A model generated the notes under the pieces. That model saw only the letters and a list, made by a program, of their open reading frames with translations, was not told the origin of the DNA and ran no database searches. The translations under genes were made by a program, and so were the position numbers. A stretch of 64,000 nt of DNA from Azospirillum rugosum (GTDB lineage: Bacteria > Pseudomonadota > Alphaproteobacteria > Azospirillales > Azospirillaceae), in assembly GCF_017876155.1 (NCBI RefSeq), contig NZ_JAGINP010000029.1:37394-101393 (forward strand), in the 5' to 3' direction. Below, in pieces: positions 15,325 to 23,482 of the stretch (its first letter is position 1; each line of letters starts with the position of its first letter).

Positions 15325-15852
15325 TCACGCGGCGAAGGGGTGCTTCACCTTGTCCTTCTGGCTCATAAGGTCCTGCGCGCTGGGGAAGCTGGCGACCGCG
15401 CGTTCGATGGCCTCCTTCGTGGCGCGGTAGTTGTAGTCCTGGATCTTGGCGTTGTCCTTGGCCTCCCAATGGATGAAGACGCCGACGCAGATGAAGATGT
15501 TGTCGATCTCCTCCTGCGGGATCGTGCCTTCCGCCACGCAGTCGGCCACGGCCTTGGCGACGGCGTGCTGGGCGGGGCCGAACATCTGCACCGCCTGCTC
15601 CGCGCCCTTGATCGTCACCTTGTTGAACAGGATGGTGGCCGGCTTGCACATCAGGTTGGGCGCGACCACGGCGAGAAGGGACGTGAAGCCGTCCTTGTTG
15701 TTGGTCAACGCGTTGCAGAAGGCCGTTTCCACGGCGCTGCCGCGCGGCCCCATGATCAGGTCGATGTGGGCGACCTCGTTCCCATCACCGACCAGCGACT
15801 CGCCGACAAGCACGCGGTTGATCTTGGTGGATTGTCCTCCCCACATCGGCAT
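15325..15852 (-). CDS. fae: Formaldehyde-activating enzyme Fae
   Basis: Fae condenses formaldehyde with tetrahydromethanopterin to methylene-H4MPT in the cytoplasm. The 175-residue protein is highly typical: VGESLVGDGNEVAHIDLIMG contains the catalytic histidine (H29 here), followed by GFTSLLAVVAPNLMCKPAT, VQMFGPAQHAVA and FIHWEAKDNAKIQDYNY. The N-terminus has about seven more residues than Methylorubrum Fae, so a later start is possible, although a ribosome site is present upstream of 15852. It is the downstream end of the mptG-mtdB-ATPgrasp-mch-rimK-citG series, an order very like the mtdB-mch-orf5-orf7-fae cluster of M. extorquens. Confidence 0.97.
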   Translation of the reverse strand: MPMWGGQSTKINRVLVGESLVGDGNEVAHIDLIMGPRGSAVETAFCNALTNNKDGFTSLLAVVAPNLMCKPATILFNKVTIKGAEQAVQMFGPAQHAVAKAVADCVAEGTIPQEEIDNIFICVGVFIHWEAKDNAKIQDYNYRATKEAIERAVASFPSAQDLMSQKDKVKHPFAA

Positions 15853-15926
15853 GTCCTTTCTCCCTAGCTTTCAGACGTTATTTGTGCAGCGCGTCTTTCT
15901 CGACGAGCCCCCGTTATTATGGACTG

Positions 15927-16790
15927 CTATGGCGATTGCATGAGCCAGTGCGCAAGCAGGCAGCCCACAACAATATCCGCGGTCGTCCCCGGATTGACGC
16001 CATTGTATTTGAGTTCCCGGTCCAGTTCCCCCAAGCGCGAACGCGTTAGCGTGAATGCACGATCCGGGGCCACGTTTTCACTCAATTCCGATGCCCGTCC
16101 GCGTAACCATTCAGCGCGCTCTAACCCGTACTTGCGGGCTACATGGCTGTCGAGCACGGTGGAGAGAAAAAACAGGTACAGCCGTTCCGTGGCCTCTTCG
16201 TAACTCGCCGCGGCCTTCAGCCAGTACCGGAGGCGCGGCACGCCCGTCTCGAACAGGTCGGCGAAGTCCGTCGCGTATTGCCGGGCGATCCGGTCGCGGT
16301 CCTGCGCCTCCCGCATGGCGGCGAGGAGGGTCACCGTCGCCGGGGCGTGCACGTCCGCCCCCTCCACCCGGCCCAGTCCGGCGGGTTCGGCCAGCGCGAT
16401 GGCCCGGAAGGTCAGCTCCGCGTCCTCCACCGTCAGGTCGGCGAGGACACGGCCCAGCCGGTCGCGCAACGGACCGCCGCCGGTCAGGGCAGCCTGGGCC
16501 AGGGGTGCGGCGAGCAGCAGGATGCCGAGGTTGGTGTTGCAGCCGACGGCCGCCCGCGTGGCGGCGACCGCCTCGAAAATCCGTTCTCCGACGCTCAAGC
16601 CCGGCCGGGCGAGGATCGGCGCGGTGGCGTCGGCGCTGGCCAGGAACTGGCTAACGGTCATGCCGTGCCCGTCCGCGTGGATGTGGACGTTGCCGGGCTT
16701 CAGCGCGCGCAGTTCCAGGTGGCAGGCGGCGCGGTAGGCGCCGGCGATGCCGGACCCGCGGTCAGGGGGGATGGGCGCCCAGTCAGTCAT
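15927..16790 (-). CDS. CitG/MdcB-family (triphosphoribosyl-dephospho-CoA synthase-like) protein of the H4MPT cluster
   Basis: 287 residues of the CitG family. ACHLELRALKPGNVHIHADGHGM contains the conserved E..KPGNVH signature, AVGCNTNLGILLLAAPLA the second conserved block, and NPGTTADIVVGCL the C-terminal one. In CitG these segments bind the nucleotide and pentose phosphate. This version is the one linked to H4MPT genes (called Orf7-type in methylotrophs), presumably attaching a ribose-phosphate unit during H4MPT synthesis. It overlaps the upstream RimK-like gene by four bases (ATGA at 16787-16790), so the two are translationally coupled. Confidence 0.8.
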   Translation of the reverse strand: MTDWAPIPPDRGSGIAGAYRAACHLELRALKPGNVHIHADGHGMTVSQFLASADATAPILARPGLSVGERIFEAVAATRAAVGCNTNLGILLLAAPLAQAALTGGGPLRDRLGRVLADLTVEDAELTFRAIALAEPAGLGRVEGADVHAPATVTLLAAMREAQDRDRIARQYATDFADLFETGVPRLRYWLKAAASYEEATERLYLFFLSTVLDSHVARKYGLERAEWLRGRASELSENVAPDRAFTLTRSRLGELDRELKYNGVNPGTTADIVVGCLLAHWLMQSP

Positions 16791-17692
16791 TTATGTGGCT
16801 GATCATGCGTGTTCACCCGCTCCACGAAGTCGGCGGCCAGGGCGTCGGCGATGTCCACCGCGCTGACGCGTTGCAGCCCCTGCCACGCTGGCATGCTGTT
16901 GACCTCCAGCACCAGCCAGCGCCCCGCCCGGTCCTGGATCAGGTCGACCCCGGCGTAGCCGGCCCCGACCGCCCGCGCGGCGCGGACGGCGAGGCTTGCG
17001 GCCTCGTCGTCGGCGGGGGCGGCTTCGCAGGCCGCACCCTGGTGGACGTTGGTGACCCAGGTCCGGCCGTGCCGGGTCATCGCGGCGACCGCCCGCCCGC
17101 CGGCCACGAACACCCGCCGGTCCCGCCACGCGCCCTCCTGCCGCGGCGGGATGAAGGGCTGGAGGTAGTAGACCCCGGCCACGCTGTCGGCGTCGGGCAA
17201 CGCCTCCGGCCCGTCCAGCCGCAGCAGGCCGCGCCCCTGCGCGCCGAACAGCGGCTTCAGGACCTGCTCGGGCGTGTCCTCCAGGATGCGCCGCGCCGGC
17301 TCGGCGTCTTGTGTCGCGAGCGCGGGCGGGGTCGGCAGGCCGGCTCGGGCGAGGAGGAGGCTGGTCATGCTCTTGTCCACGCAGCGCTCGATGGCCCGCG
17401 CGTCGTTGTAGACGGGAACCCCAAACTCGCGCAGCGCGTGGAGCACGCCCAGGCGCAGGGTCACCTGCTCGAAACTGCCCTGGCCCACCGCGCGGACGAA
17501 CACGCCGGCCGGAAGCTCGTCCTCGAAGCCGGGGATCAGCAGCCCCGTGGCGGTGTAGCCGGCGGCAATCCCGCAGCGCCGCGGCGAGACGCAGCGGCAG
17601 GGCAGGCCGCGCGCCTCGATAGCCCGGACGAGGCGCGGCGTGTGCCAGTCCGGCCGTTCGGTGAGGATCAGGGCGGTGCGCTCACCGGACAT
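16787..17692 (-). CDS. RimK-type ATP-grasp ligase (MptN-like)
   Basis: 301 residues of the RimK ATP-grasp group. The middle carries VLKPLFGAQGRGLLRL (ATP-binding lysine and glycine loop), YYLQPFIPP and RVFVAGGRAVAAMTR. The C-terminus has GVDLIQDRAGRWLVLEVNSMPAWQGLQ with the Mg-binding Glu/Asn. Methanogen MptN adds a glutamate to H4MPT, and methylotroph clusters carry this homologue (Orf5-type) between mch and the CitG-like gene, exactly as here. The start at 17692 overlaps the mch stop (17682) by 11 bases. Substrate inferred. Confidence 0.8.
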   Translation of the reverse strand: MSGERTALILTERPDWHTPRLVRAIEARGLPCRCVSPRRCGIAAGYTATGLLIPGFEDELPAGVFVRAVGQGSFEQVTLRLGVLHALREFGVPVYNDARAIERCVDKSMTSLLLARAGLPTPPALATQDAEPARRILEDTPEQVLKPLFGAQGRGLLRLDGPEALPDADSVAGVYYLQPFIPPRQEGAWRDRRVFVAGGRAVAAMTRHGRTWVTNVHQGAACEAAPADDEAASLAVRAARAVGAGYAGVDLIQDRAGRWLVLEVNSMPAWQGLQRVSAVDIADALAADFVERVNTHDQPHK

Positions 17693-18671
17693 CGCGGAAC
17701 GAGCGCTCCACCAAATCCGGCGTCAGCGCCCCGCCGTGGAAGCTCCGCCCGCTGTCGATGGCGGTGACGATCACGCGGGCCGGGCTGAACAGCATGGAGT
17801 CGATGGCGTAGAAGTCGCCCTTCACGGCCGCGAAGACCTCCGCGAAGGGGCGCCCGTGGTCGCGGGAGGCGGAGGAAGGCAGGCGCTTGGCCAAGTCCTC
17901 GGCCTCGTCGTCCGGGCCGGTGACGTGCAGATGCACCGTGCCGCCGTAGAGAATCGCGTCGTTGGTGCGCCCCATGGCCGTCAGGAACCCGCCGCCCGGC
18001 GGCGGCAGCGGCGCCATCCCGATTCCGTCGACGACGCGATCCAGAGGGAAGCCCAGGGCGTGCAGCTTGTGCAGCGCCACCTCCAGCACGCGCGCGACCA
18101 CCTGGGTGGTGCCGGCGAGGCTCTGGGTCGGGGTGAGGACCAGGGTCAGCCGCTCCGCGGCGATGCCGCAGGTGGCCGCGATGTGGGCGACCAGCTCCGC
18201 CGGCGGCACCGTTCCCACTTCCAGCACGAAGGCGGCGCTGTCGGCGCGGTCGCGGTAGCCGAGTTCGTCGAACAGCGTCTCCTGCCGGGCCAGCGCGCGG
18301 CCGGGGCCGGAGCCCAGCGCGAAGAAGGCGCCCTTGCCGCTGCCGTGGCTGAGGCTCCAGCCCGCGTATTGGCTGCCGAGGCACGCCAGGACGGGCTGGG
18401 CGCTGTGGACCGTGACGCCGAACGGCCAATCCGCCACACCCGGCACCGGCCCCAGCGCGACCCGGCCGAGGCCGCCCATGCACAGCTCCGCGATGCGCCG
18501 CCCGGCTTCCAGGCCGCCGGGGTGGCCGATCCCGGCGTCGACGACGCAGGCTCCCCCGACGCGCTGGAGCCCGAGGCGCAGCACCGCGGCGTCGGCCACC
18601 AGCCGCTCGACCAGCGGTGCCGCGAGAGCCGCGAGGCTTGGGCTCGGGGCGGAAGGCGTCTCTGTGGTCAT
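17682..18671 (-). CDS. mch: Methenyltetrahydromethanopterin cyclohydrolase Mch
   Basis: Mch hydrolyses methenyl-H4MPT to formyl-H4MPT. The 329-residue protein shows the family blocks GIGHPGGLEAGRRIAELCMG, SQYAGWSLS, FALGSGPGRAL, VLTPTQSLAGTTQVVARVLE, GGTVHLHVTG and FYAIDSMLFSPA. The frame is open upstream to 19202 but the ATG at 18671 matches the family N-terminus and overlaps the upstream ATP-grasp stop (18668) by four bases. It acts between MtdB and the Fhc complex, all encoded nearby. Confidence 0.95.
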   Translation of the reverse strand: MTTETPSAPSPSLAALAAPLVERLVADAAVLRLGLQRVGGACVVDAGIGHPGGLEAGRRIAELCMGGLGRVALGPVPGVADWPFGVTVHSAQPVLACLGSQYAGWSLSHGSGKGAFFALGSGPGRALARQETLFDELGYRDRADSAAFVLEVGTVPPAELVAHIAATCGIAAERLTLVLTPTQSLAGTTQVVARVLEVALHKLHALGFPLDRVVDGIGMAPLPPPGGGFLTAMGRTNDAILYGGTVHLHVTGPDDEAEDLAKRLPSSASRDHGRPFAEVFAAVKGDFYAIDSMLFSPARVIVTAIDSGRSFHGGALTPDLVERSFRDVR

Positions 18672-19810
18672 GGTTGCAACTCCATCATGGCGGAGACCGC
18701 CAATTGCCGCCGCCGTCGCTCGACGTGGCGCCGCGCCGCGCGGATACCGGTGCCATCGCCCAGCACCGTGCAGACCGGTTGGCCGGCCGTGATGGTGGCA
18801 GGCGTTACGGGACGGTCCGCCGTCCAGGCCGGCCAGCGCAGGCCGACGTCGATCCGGGTGGGGGCGTCGGCGTAGACCACCGCCGCCGCCCGGCAGCCCG
18901 GCAGCGCCGGCAAGCGGTCGGGCAGGCGTCCGGCGCAGGCATCCAGGTGCAAGGCGAACAGCGGCGGCATCGGCCGGCGGTCGAAGACGTCCAGCGTCGC
19001 GCCCGGTCGCGGGTTGACTTCCAACAGGTGAAGGCCCCGTCCGTTCAGCAGAAAATCGGCGCTGTTCAGCCCAACCAGGTCGAACGCCGCGGCGAGGCTG
19101 CTCATCAGGCCGGGCAAGGCTTGGGCGACGCATTTTGGGCAGCGCCATGGGCCAGCGCCGCCGCCGTAGCGGTAGGGGCTGTCCGCGGTCGGCGAGGCCC
19201 ATTGCCGGCTGAGCCCGACGATGGCGGCCCGATGCCCATCCGCGAGGAAGAGGACCGACACCGCATGGCCGTCGATGCGGCGCTGGAGGTACCAGCCCGG
19301 CCGGGCAGTACCGGTCGAGGACGTGGCGATATGCCCGCCACCGCTGCCGCCAATCCGCTTCAGCAGGTGGTCGCCGGGCGGACCGTCCAGCGAACGCGCG
19401 ACCGGGGGGTGGGGGATTCCCAGCCGCTCAAGGGTCTCGGCGAAGCGGAACGGGTCCTTCACGCGCGCCACCACCTCGGCCCGGTTGCCGAGCAGCGGCC
19501 GGTCCTCCGCGATGCGCGCCAGCAGCGTCGGATCCTCCTCAAACCCGGCGCCATAGACCAGCGGTAGGCCGCGCAGCTCCGGCCTCGCCAGGGCGTTCAT
19601 AAGGGCATCCGCGTCGAGGCGCAGCCCGTCGGAGGGCAGGGGGATGCAGGGCTCGGCAAGCTGTCGCGTGTCCTGGTCGGCGAACAGGTCGATGGCCGCG
19701 GGCCGCCGGCCGGCTCGCCGTGCCGCGGCGGCCAGGGCGCGCGCCGACAGGGCGGCGACTACGATGTCTGGTCCGTCAGCCGGCGATCTGGCGGGCGGCA
19801 TCGTAGGCAT
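18668..19810 (-). CDS. ATP-grasp protein of the H4MPT cluster (Orf17-like)
   Basis: About 380 residues, a third ATP-grasp protein distinct from the two others. It has HLLKRIGGSGGGHIA for the ATP-binding glycine loop, YLQRRIDGHAVSVLFLADG and a C-terminal metal-binding LHLLEVNPRPGATLDVF. PWRCPKCVAQALP contains a Cys-x2-Cys pair. It resembles the COG2232-type ATP-grasp proteins found only with H4MPT-linked formaldehyde oxidation genes; biochemical role unknown, probably cofactor ligation. The start (19810 or ATG 19801) overlaps the end of mtdB, and its stop overlaps mch, so it sits inside a tightly coupled operon. Confidence 0.75.
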   Translation of the reverse strand: MPTMPPARSPADGPDIVVAALSARALAAAARRAGRRPAAIDLFADQDTRQLAEPCIPLPSDGLRLDADALMNALARPELRGLPLVYGAGFEEDPTLLARIAEDRPLLGNRAEVVARVKDPFRFAETLERLGIPHPPVARSLDGPPGDHLLKRIGGSGGGHIATSSTGTARPGWYLQRRIDGHAVSVLFLADGHRAAIVGLSRQWASPTADSPYRYGGGAGPWRCPKCVAQALPGLMSSLAAAFDLVGLNSADFLLNGRGLHLLEVNPRPGATLDVFDRRPMPPLFALHLDACAGRLPDRLPALPGCRAAAVVYADAPTRIDVGLRWPAWTADRPVTPATITAGQPVCTVLGDGTGIRAARRHVERRRRQLAVSAMMELQP

Positions 19811-20672
19811 CGCGGAAGTCCAGGTACACGGCCTTCTCCGCCTCGGCGAGGCGCTTCAGCAGGGCGTGCTGGACCCGGAACTTGACGTTTCCGACCGCGA
19901 GCGCGCCGATGCCGACCCCGCGCCCGCCGGGCAGCGGCGCGCCGTCGTCCTTGGCGGCCACACCCTCGATCCCCGACGGCGGGACGGCGTTGATGTCCGC
20001 CGCCGCCAGCAGGCGCCCCGCCGCGGCGAGGTGGCGCGCCGACAGGATCTGCATCCCGGCGCGCCCGCAGGCGAACACGACCTCCGCATCCGCCAGCAGC
20101 CTTTCCTTGGACGCGTCGTCGGGGGCGTCGGCACACTCAAGCTCCACGCCGAAGCGGCGGTGGAACTCGGCGGCCTTGGGCTCCACGCCGGACAGGCCGC
20201 GGTGGCTGACCAGGGTGACCCGCGCGCCGGCCAGGGCCGCGATCACCGCGGCGGTGCCGCCGACCACGCCGGTGGCACCATAGACCTGCACGTTCAGGCC
20301 CTTGATCCCTTCCGGCCGGCTGCGGCGCAACGCGCGCTCGACCACCGCGACCATGGCGCCGGCCGTGGTGAAGGCGCCGGATGGGTCGACCATGACGGAG
20401 ATGGTGAAGGGCGGGAACATCGCCTTGCGCGCCGCGTCCATCATGTCCAGCGCCACCAGCGCGTCGCGCCCGCCGATGAACAGCCCGGTCCGCGCCGCGT
20501 TGGCCGGATCGCGGGAGAACATGGCGTCCTGGGTGATGCCGGTGACCTCTTCCGGCGCGACCTCGGTGTAGGGGAACAGGGTCGCCATGCCGGCGTCGGC
20601 CGCCATGTTGACGTCGAAGGCGCTGACGTGCTTCAGCGGCGTCAGCATGTGCAGGACGTAGGGTGCAGCCAT
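19776..20672 (-). CDS. mtdB: NAD(P)-dependent methylene-H4MPT dehydrogenase MtdB
   Basis: MtdB oxidises methylene-H4MPT to methenyl-H4MPT, producing NAD(P)H. The 298-residue length equals the family norm. Key blocks are YVLHMLTPLKHVSAFDVNMA at the N-terminus, TVSVMVDPSGAFTTAGAM-like sequence after residue 90, the dinucleotide-binding VYGATGVVGGTAAV, and the C-terminal DINAVPPSGIEGV and GIGALAVGNVKF. The upstream neighbour is beta-RFAP synthase and the downstream neighbour an overlapping ATP-grasp gene. Confidence 0.95.
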   Translation of the reverse strand: MAAPYVLHMLTPLKHVSAFDVNMAADAGMATLFPYTEVAPEEVTGITQDAMFSRDPANAARTGLFIGGRDALVALDMMDAARKAMFPPFTISVMVDPSGAFTTAGAMVAVVERALRRSRPEGIKGLNVQVYGATGVVGGTAAVIAALAGARVTLVSHRGLSGVEPKAAEFHRRFGVELECADAPDDASKERLLADAEVVFACGRAGMQILSARHLAAAGRLLAAADINAVPPSGIEGVAAKDDGAPLPGGRGVGIGALAVGNVKFRVQHALLKRLAEAEKAVYLDFRDAYDAARQIAG

Positions 20673-20701
20673 CGCGCTATTCCCTATCGTGTGGGGTTGG
20701 C

Positions 20702-21697
20702 TCAGGAGGCCCGCAGCGTTGCCCGGTGCAGGGCGGATTCCAGGGTCGCGCCGTCGTTGCGGCCGCGGAACAGGTGGAACTCCAGCGGCGATCCGGCCCA
20801 GCGGCGGCGGGCTTCCGCCAGAAGGGCCTCGGCGCGGCGGGCGTCGCCGACGATCGCGAAGCCGGTCGGCCCCCAGGAGCTTTGTCCGACGCCGGGAATG
20901 CCCTCCGCCTCCAGCCAGGCCAGCGCGTCGGCCACCGCGGGGCTGGTGAAGCGCCCGCCCTGGACCGGGGCGAAATGGTCGCCCACCGTGCGTTGCAACT
21001 CCCCCACCGCCCGCCCGAAGCGGTCGGCGTCGCCGTCGATCAGCGCCGGCAGGGCGGCCATGACCATCAGGCGGCACAGATGCCCGGCCCGCTCCGCCGG
21101 GAAGGGTGGCAGCGCCTTGAAGGCCTGCACCTCCGCGGTGCCGTGCAGCCCCTGGCCGTCGCGGTGCAGGATCAGCAGGACGCGCCAGGACTCCGGAAAG
21201 GGCAGGCGCGCGACGATGGGCGGAGGCTCGTCGCCCGTTCCCCGGCCGCCATCCAGGATGACCCCGCCATTCTCGAAGGCGCCGATCCCGATGCCGGAGC
21301 GGGCGCCGCGTTCCAGTTCGGCGGCGAGCTTGCGGACGGGCAACGGCCGGCCGTGCAACTGCGCCAGCGCGGTGCCGACCGCCAGCCCCATCTGCGTGCC
21401 GGAGCCCAGGCCGACATGCTCCGGAATGGCTTCCTCCACCGTCAGCTCGGCGTTGGCCGGCCAGCGGAAGCGGTCGCACACAGCGCGCGCGGCCTTCAGC
21501 GCGCGCTCCGCCGATGGGCCGGCCGCGCGCAGGCGGTCGGATGGGCGGACCCGGACGGTCGTCGCCATCCCGTCGAGCGTCAGGCCCAGGCTGCCGAAGC
21601 GCCGCCCCAGGCCGCCGTTCATGTCGAGAAATCCCAGATGCAACCGCGCGGGCGCCGTGACCCGCACCTCCCCCACATCGTCGACGCCAAGAGGCAT
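20702..21697 (-). CDS. mptG: Beta-ribofuranosylaminobenzene 5'-phosphate synthase (GHMP family)
   Basis: This enzyme joins p-aminobenzoate and PRPP with loss of CO2, the first dedicated step of tetrahydromethanopterin synthesis. The 331-residue protein has the GHMP-kinase-like architecture: VRVTAPARLHLGFLDMNG at the N-terminus, the glycine-rich P-x3-GLGSGTQMGLAVG loop near residue 94, and the C-terminal GVGQSSWGPTGFAIV block diagnostic of beta-RFAP synthases. It is the first gene of the minus-strand mptG-to-fae operon and divergent from the pterin-dehydratase gene at 21832. Confidence 0.9.
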   Translation of the reverse strand: MPLGVDDVGEVRVTAPARLHLGFLDMNGGLGRRFGSLGLTLDGMATTVRVRPSDRLRAAGPSAERALKAARAVCDRFRWPANAELTVEEAIPEHVGLGSGTQMGLAVGTALAQLHGRPLPVRKLAAELERGARSGIGIGAFENGGVILDGGRGTGDEPPPIVARLPFPESWRVLLILHRDGQGLHGTAEVQAFKALPPFPAERAGHLCRLMVMAALPALIDGDADRFGRAVGELQRTVGDHFAPVQGGRFTSPAVADALAWLEAEGIPGVGQSSWGPTGFAIVGDARRAEALLAEARRRWAGSPLEFHLFRGRNDGATLESALHRATLRAS

Positions 21698-21831
21698 GAG
21701 AACCTCATGTGTTCAAGGAAAGTTGCGTCGTTTTTTCGATCATGATAATCTTGTGTCAAAAAAACACCCCGATCCAATAGTATATACCTCTTTCGGGGTG
21801 AGGACTGATCGGTCACTTCGGGGAGGAAGAC
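21698..21831. promoter_or_regulatory. AT-rich divergent promoter region with inverted repeat
   Basis: A clearly AT-richer stretch separates the two divergent C1 operons. CACCCCGA (21765-21772) and TCGGGGTG (21793-21800) form a perfect 8-base inverted repeat around a TAGTATATACC core, suggesting an operator straddling a -10 region. No regulator gene is adjacent. Confidence 0.45.
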
Positions 21832-22209
21832 ATGGCCGCGGTTCCGGAATCCACCTATTCCGATGCTGAAGTCGCAGAGCGGTTGCAGCAAATATTGCCG
21901 CGCTGGCGTTTTGAGGACGGCTGGATTCGTCGGAAGTACAAGACGAACAGCTGGAAGGGCACCCTGATGGTGGTCAACGCGGTCGGCCATCTGGCCGAGG
22001 CCGCGTGGCACCATCCGGACCTGACCGTCTCCTACGCCTGGGTCGAGGTGCGCCTGAAGACCCACACCGCCAAGGGCATCACCGACAAGGACTTCGAACT
22101 CGCCCGCAAGATCGAGGAGGTGATCCAGTGGCAGCCCGCCAAGGAGGGCGGCGCGCTGGAGGGCACGCCCAAGGACGACATGCGCTTCGCCTACATCAAG
22201 TACGATTGA
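21832..22209 (+). CDS. Pterin-4a-carbinolamine dehydratase family protein (PhhB/DCoH-like)
   Basis: 125 residues with the pterin dehydratase signature: WKGTLMVVNAVGHLAEAAWHHPDLTVSYAWVEVRLKTHTAKG includes the HHP..Y..V pterin-binding block. Classic members dehydrate 4a-hydroxytetrahydrobiopterin; no phenylalanine hydroxylase is nearby. Placement as first gene of the fhc operon, 10 bases before fhcB, suggests a role with methanopterin rather than biopterin. The N-terminal 30 residues are longer than in minimal PhhB proteins. Start ATG 21832 behind GGGGAGGAAG. Confidence 0.8.
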   Translation: MAAVPESTYSDAEVAERLQQILPRWRFEDGWIRRKYKTNSWKGTLMVVNAVGHLAEAAWHHPDLTVSYAWVEVRLKTHTAKGITDKDFELARKIEEVIQWQPAKEGGALEGTPKDDMRFAYIKYD

Positions 22210-22219
22210 CGGCGCCCGC

Positions 22220-23482
22220 ATGGCGACGAATGACGATGTCCTGTGCCCCTTCTGCGGCCTGGGTTGCGACGACCTGACGGTTGAGGAGGAGAGCGGCGGG
22301 CTGGCGGTGCGCTCCACCGACTGCCCGATCGCGCGCGACCGCTTCGCCCACACACCGCCGGCCGAACCGCCGCGCGTGGCGGGCGCCCCCGTGTCCCTGG
22401 AGGACGCGGTGCGGGCCGCGGCCATGGCGCTGGGTGCGGCCGGCGCGCCGCTCGTCGCCGGGCTCGGCGCCGACGTTGACGGAGTGCGGGCGGCGCTGGC
22501 GTTGGCCCAGAGGCTGGGCGCGGTGGTGGATCACGCGCTGTCCGACGGGCTCTACCGCAATTTGGCGGTGCTACAACGAACGGGCTGGATCGCCACCACG
22601 CTGGCCGAACTGCGCAACCGCTGCGACCTGCTGGTGGTGGCCGGACCGGACCCAGCGGCGTTCCACCCGCGCCTCTACGAGCGCTGGGTGGCCCCGACCC
22701 CGGCCTTCCAGAACCCACCGTCGCGGGAGGTGGTGTTCCTGTGCGGCGAACCGCTGGATTCCACGCGCGCCGCCCTGGCGAACCTGCCCGTCACGGTCCT
22801 TCCCGGCGATCCGGCGCGCGTCGGGGACGCGGCGGCGGCGTTGACGGCGGCCTTGCCCGATCCATCCCGCGCGGTCGGCGCGGCGGGCATCGCGGCGGAG
22901 GACATCGCCACATTGGCGGAACGGTTGCGCAAGGCGCGCTACGCGGTCGTGGCGTGGGCGGCCTCCGCCTTCCATGGGCCGCACGCCGATCTGACGGTGG
23001 AACGGCTCGTCCGCCTCGTCCACGACGTCAACCGGCAAACCCGCTGCGCTGGGCTTCCGCTCGCCGGGCACGACAACGTGGTCGGCGCCAACCAGGTCTG
23101 CACCTGGCAGTTCGGCGTGCCGCTGCGCGCGTCGCTTGGCGGTGGGGCGCCGCTGCATGATCCCTACCGCTTCGCCTGGGACCGCTATTCGGACACGGCG
23201 GACGCCGTCCTGTGGATTTCGTCCTTCCGGCCGGAGATCCCCACCTTTCCGACGGGCAAGCCGGTCGTCGCCCTGGCCCCACCGGGGACGGCCTTCGCCG
23301 ATGAGCCCGCCGTCTTCATCCCCGTCGGCACGCCGGGCATCGATCATGCCGGCCATGTTTTCCGCAGCGACACGGTGGTGGCCCTGCGCGCGCGGGGCCT
23401 CATCGACCGCGGGTTGCCGGACGTCGCGGCCGTCCTGACGGCCATCGCCGCCGCCCTGCCGCAGGAGGCCGCCGCATGCTGA
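22220..23482 (+). CDS. fhcB: Formyltransferase/hydrolase complex subunit B (FhcB)
   Basis: 420 residues homologous to formylmethanofuran dehydrogenase subunit B. It retains the N-terminal C9-x2-C12-x3-C16 motif (LCPFCGLGCDDL) of molybdopterin oxidoreductases, and RCAGLPLAGHDNVVGANQVCTWQFG is a family block. In bacteria the complex does not oxidise formate: it works as a formyltransferase/hydrolase, and FhcB is thought to be structural. It overlaps fhcA by seven bases (23476-23482). Confidence 0.92.
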   Translation: MATNDDVLCPFCGLGCDDLTVEEESGGLAVRSTDCPIARDRFAHTPPAEPPRVAGAPVSLEDAVRAAAMALGAAGAPLVAGLGADVDGVRAALALAQRLGAVVDHALSDGLYRNLAVLQRTGWIATTLAELRNRCDLLVVAGPDPAAFHPRLYERWVAPTPAFQNPPSREVVFLCGEPLDSTRAALANLPVTVLPGDPARVGDAAAALTAALPDPSRAVGAAGIAAEDIATLAERLRKARYAVVAWAASAFHGPHADLTVERLVRLVHDVNRQTRCAGLPLAGHDNVVGANQVCTWQFGVPLRASLGGGAPLHDPYRFAWDRYSDTADAVLWISSFRPEIPTFPTGKPVVALAPPGTAFADEPAVFIPVGTPGIDHAGHVFRSDTVVALRARGLIDRGLPDVAAVLTAIAAALPQEAAAC

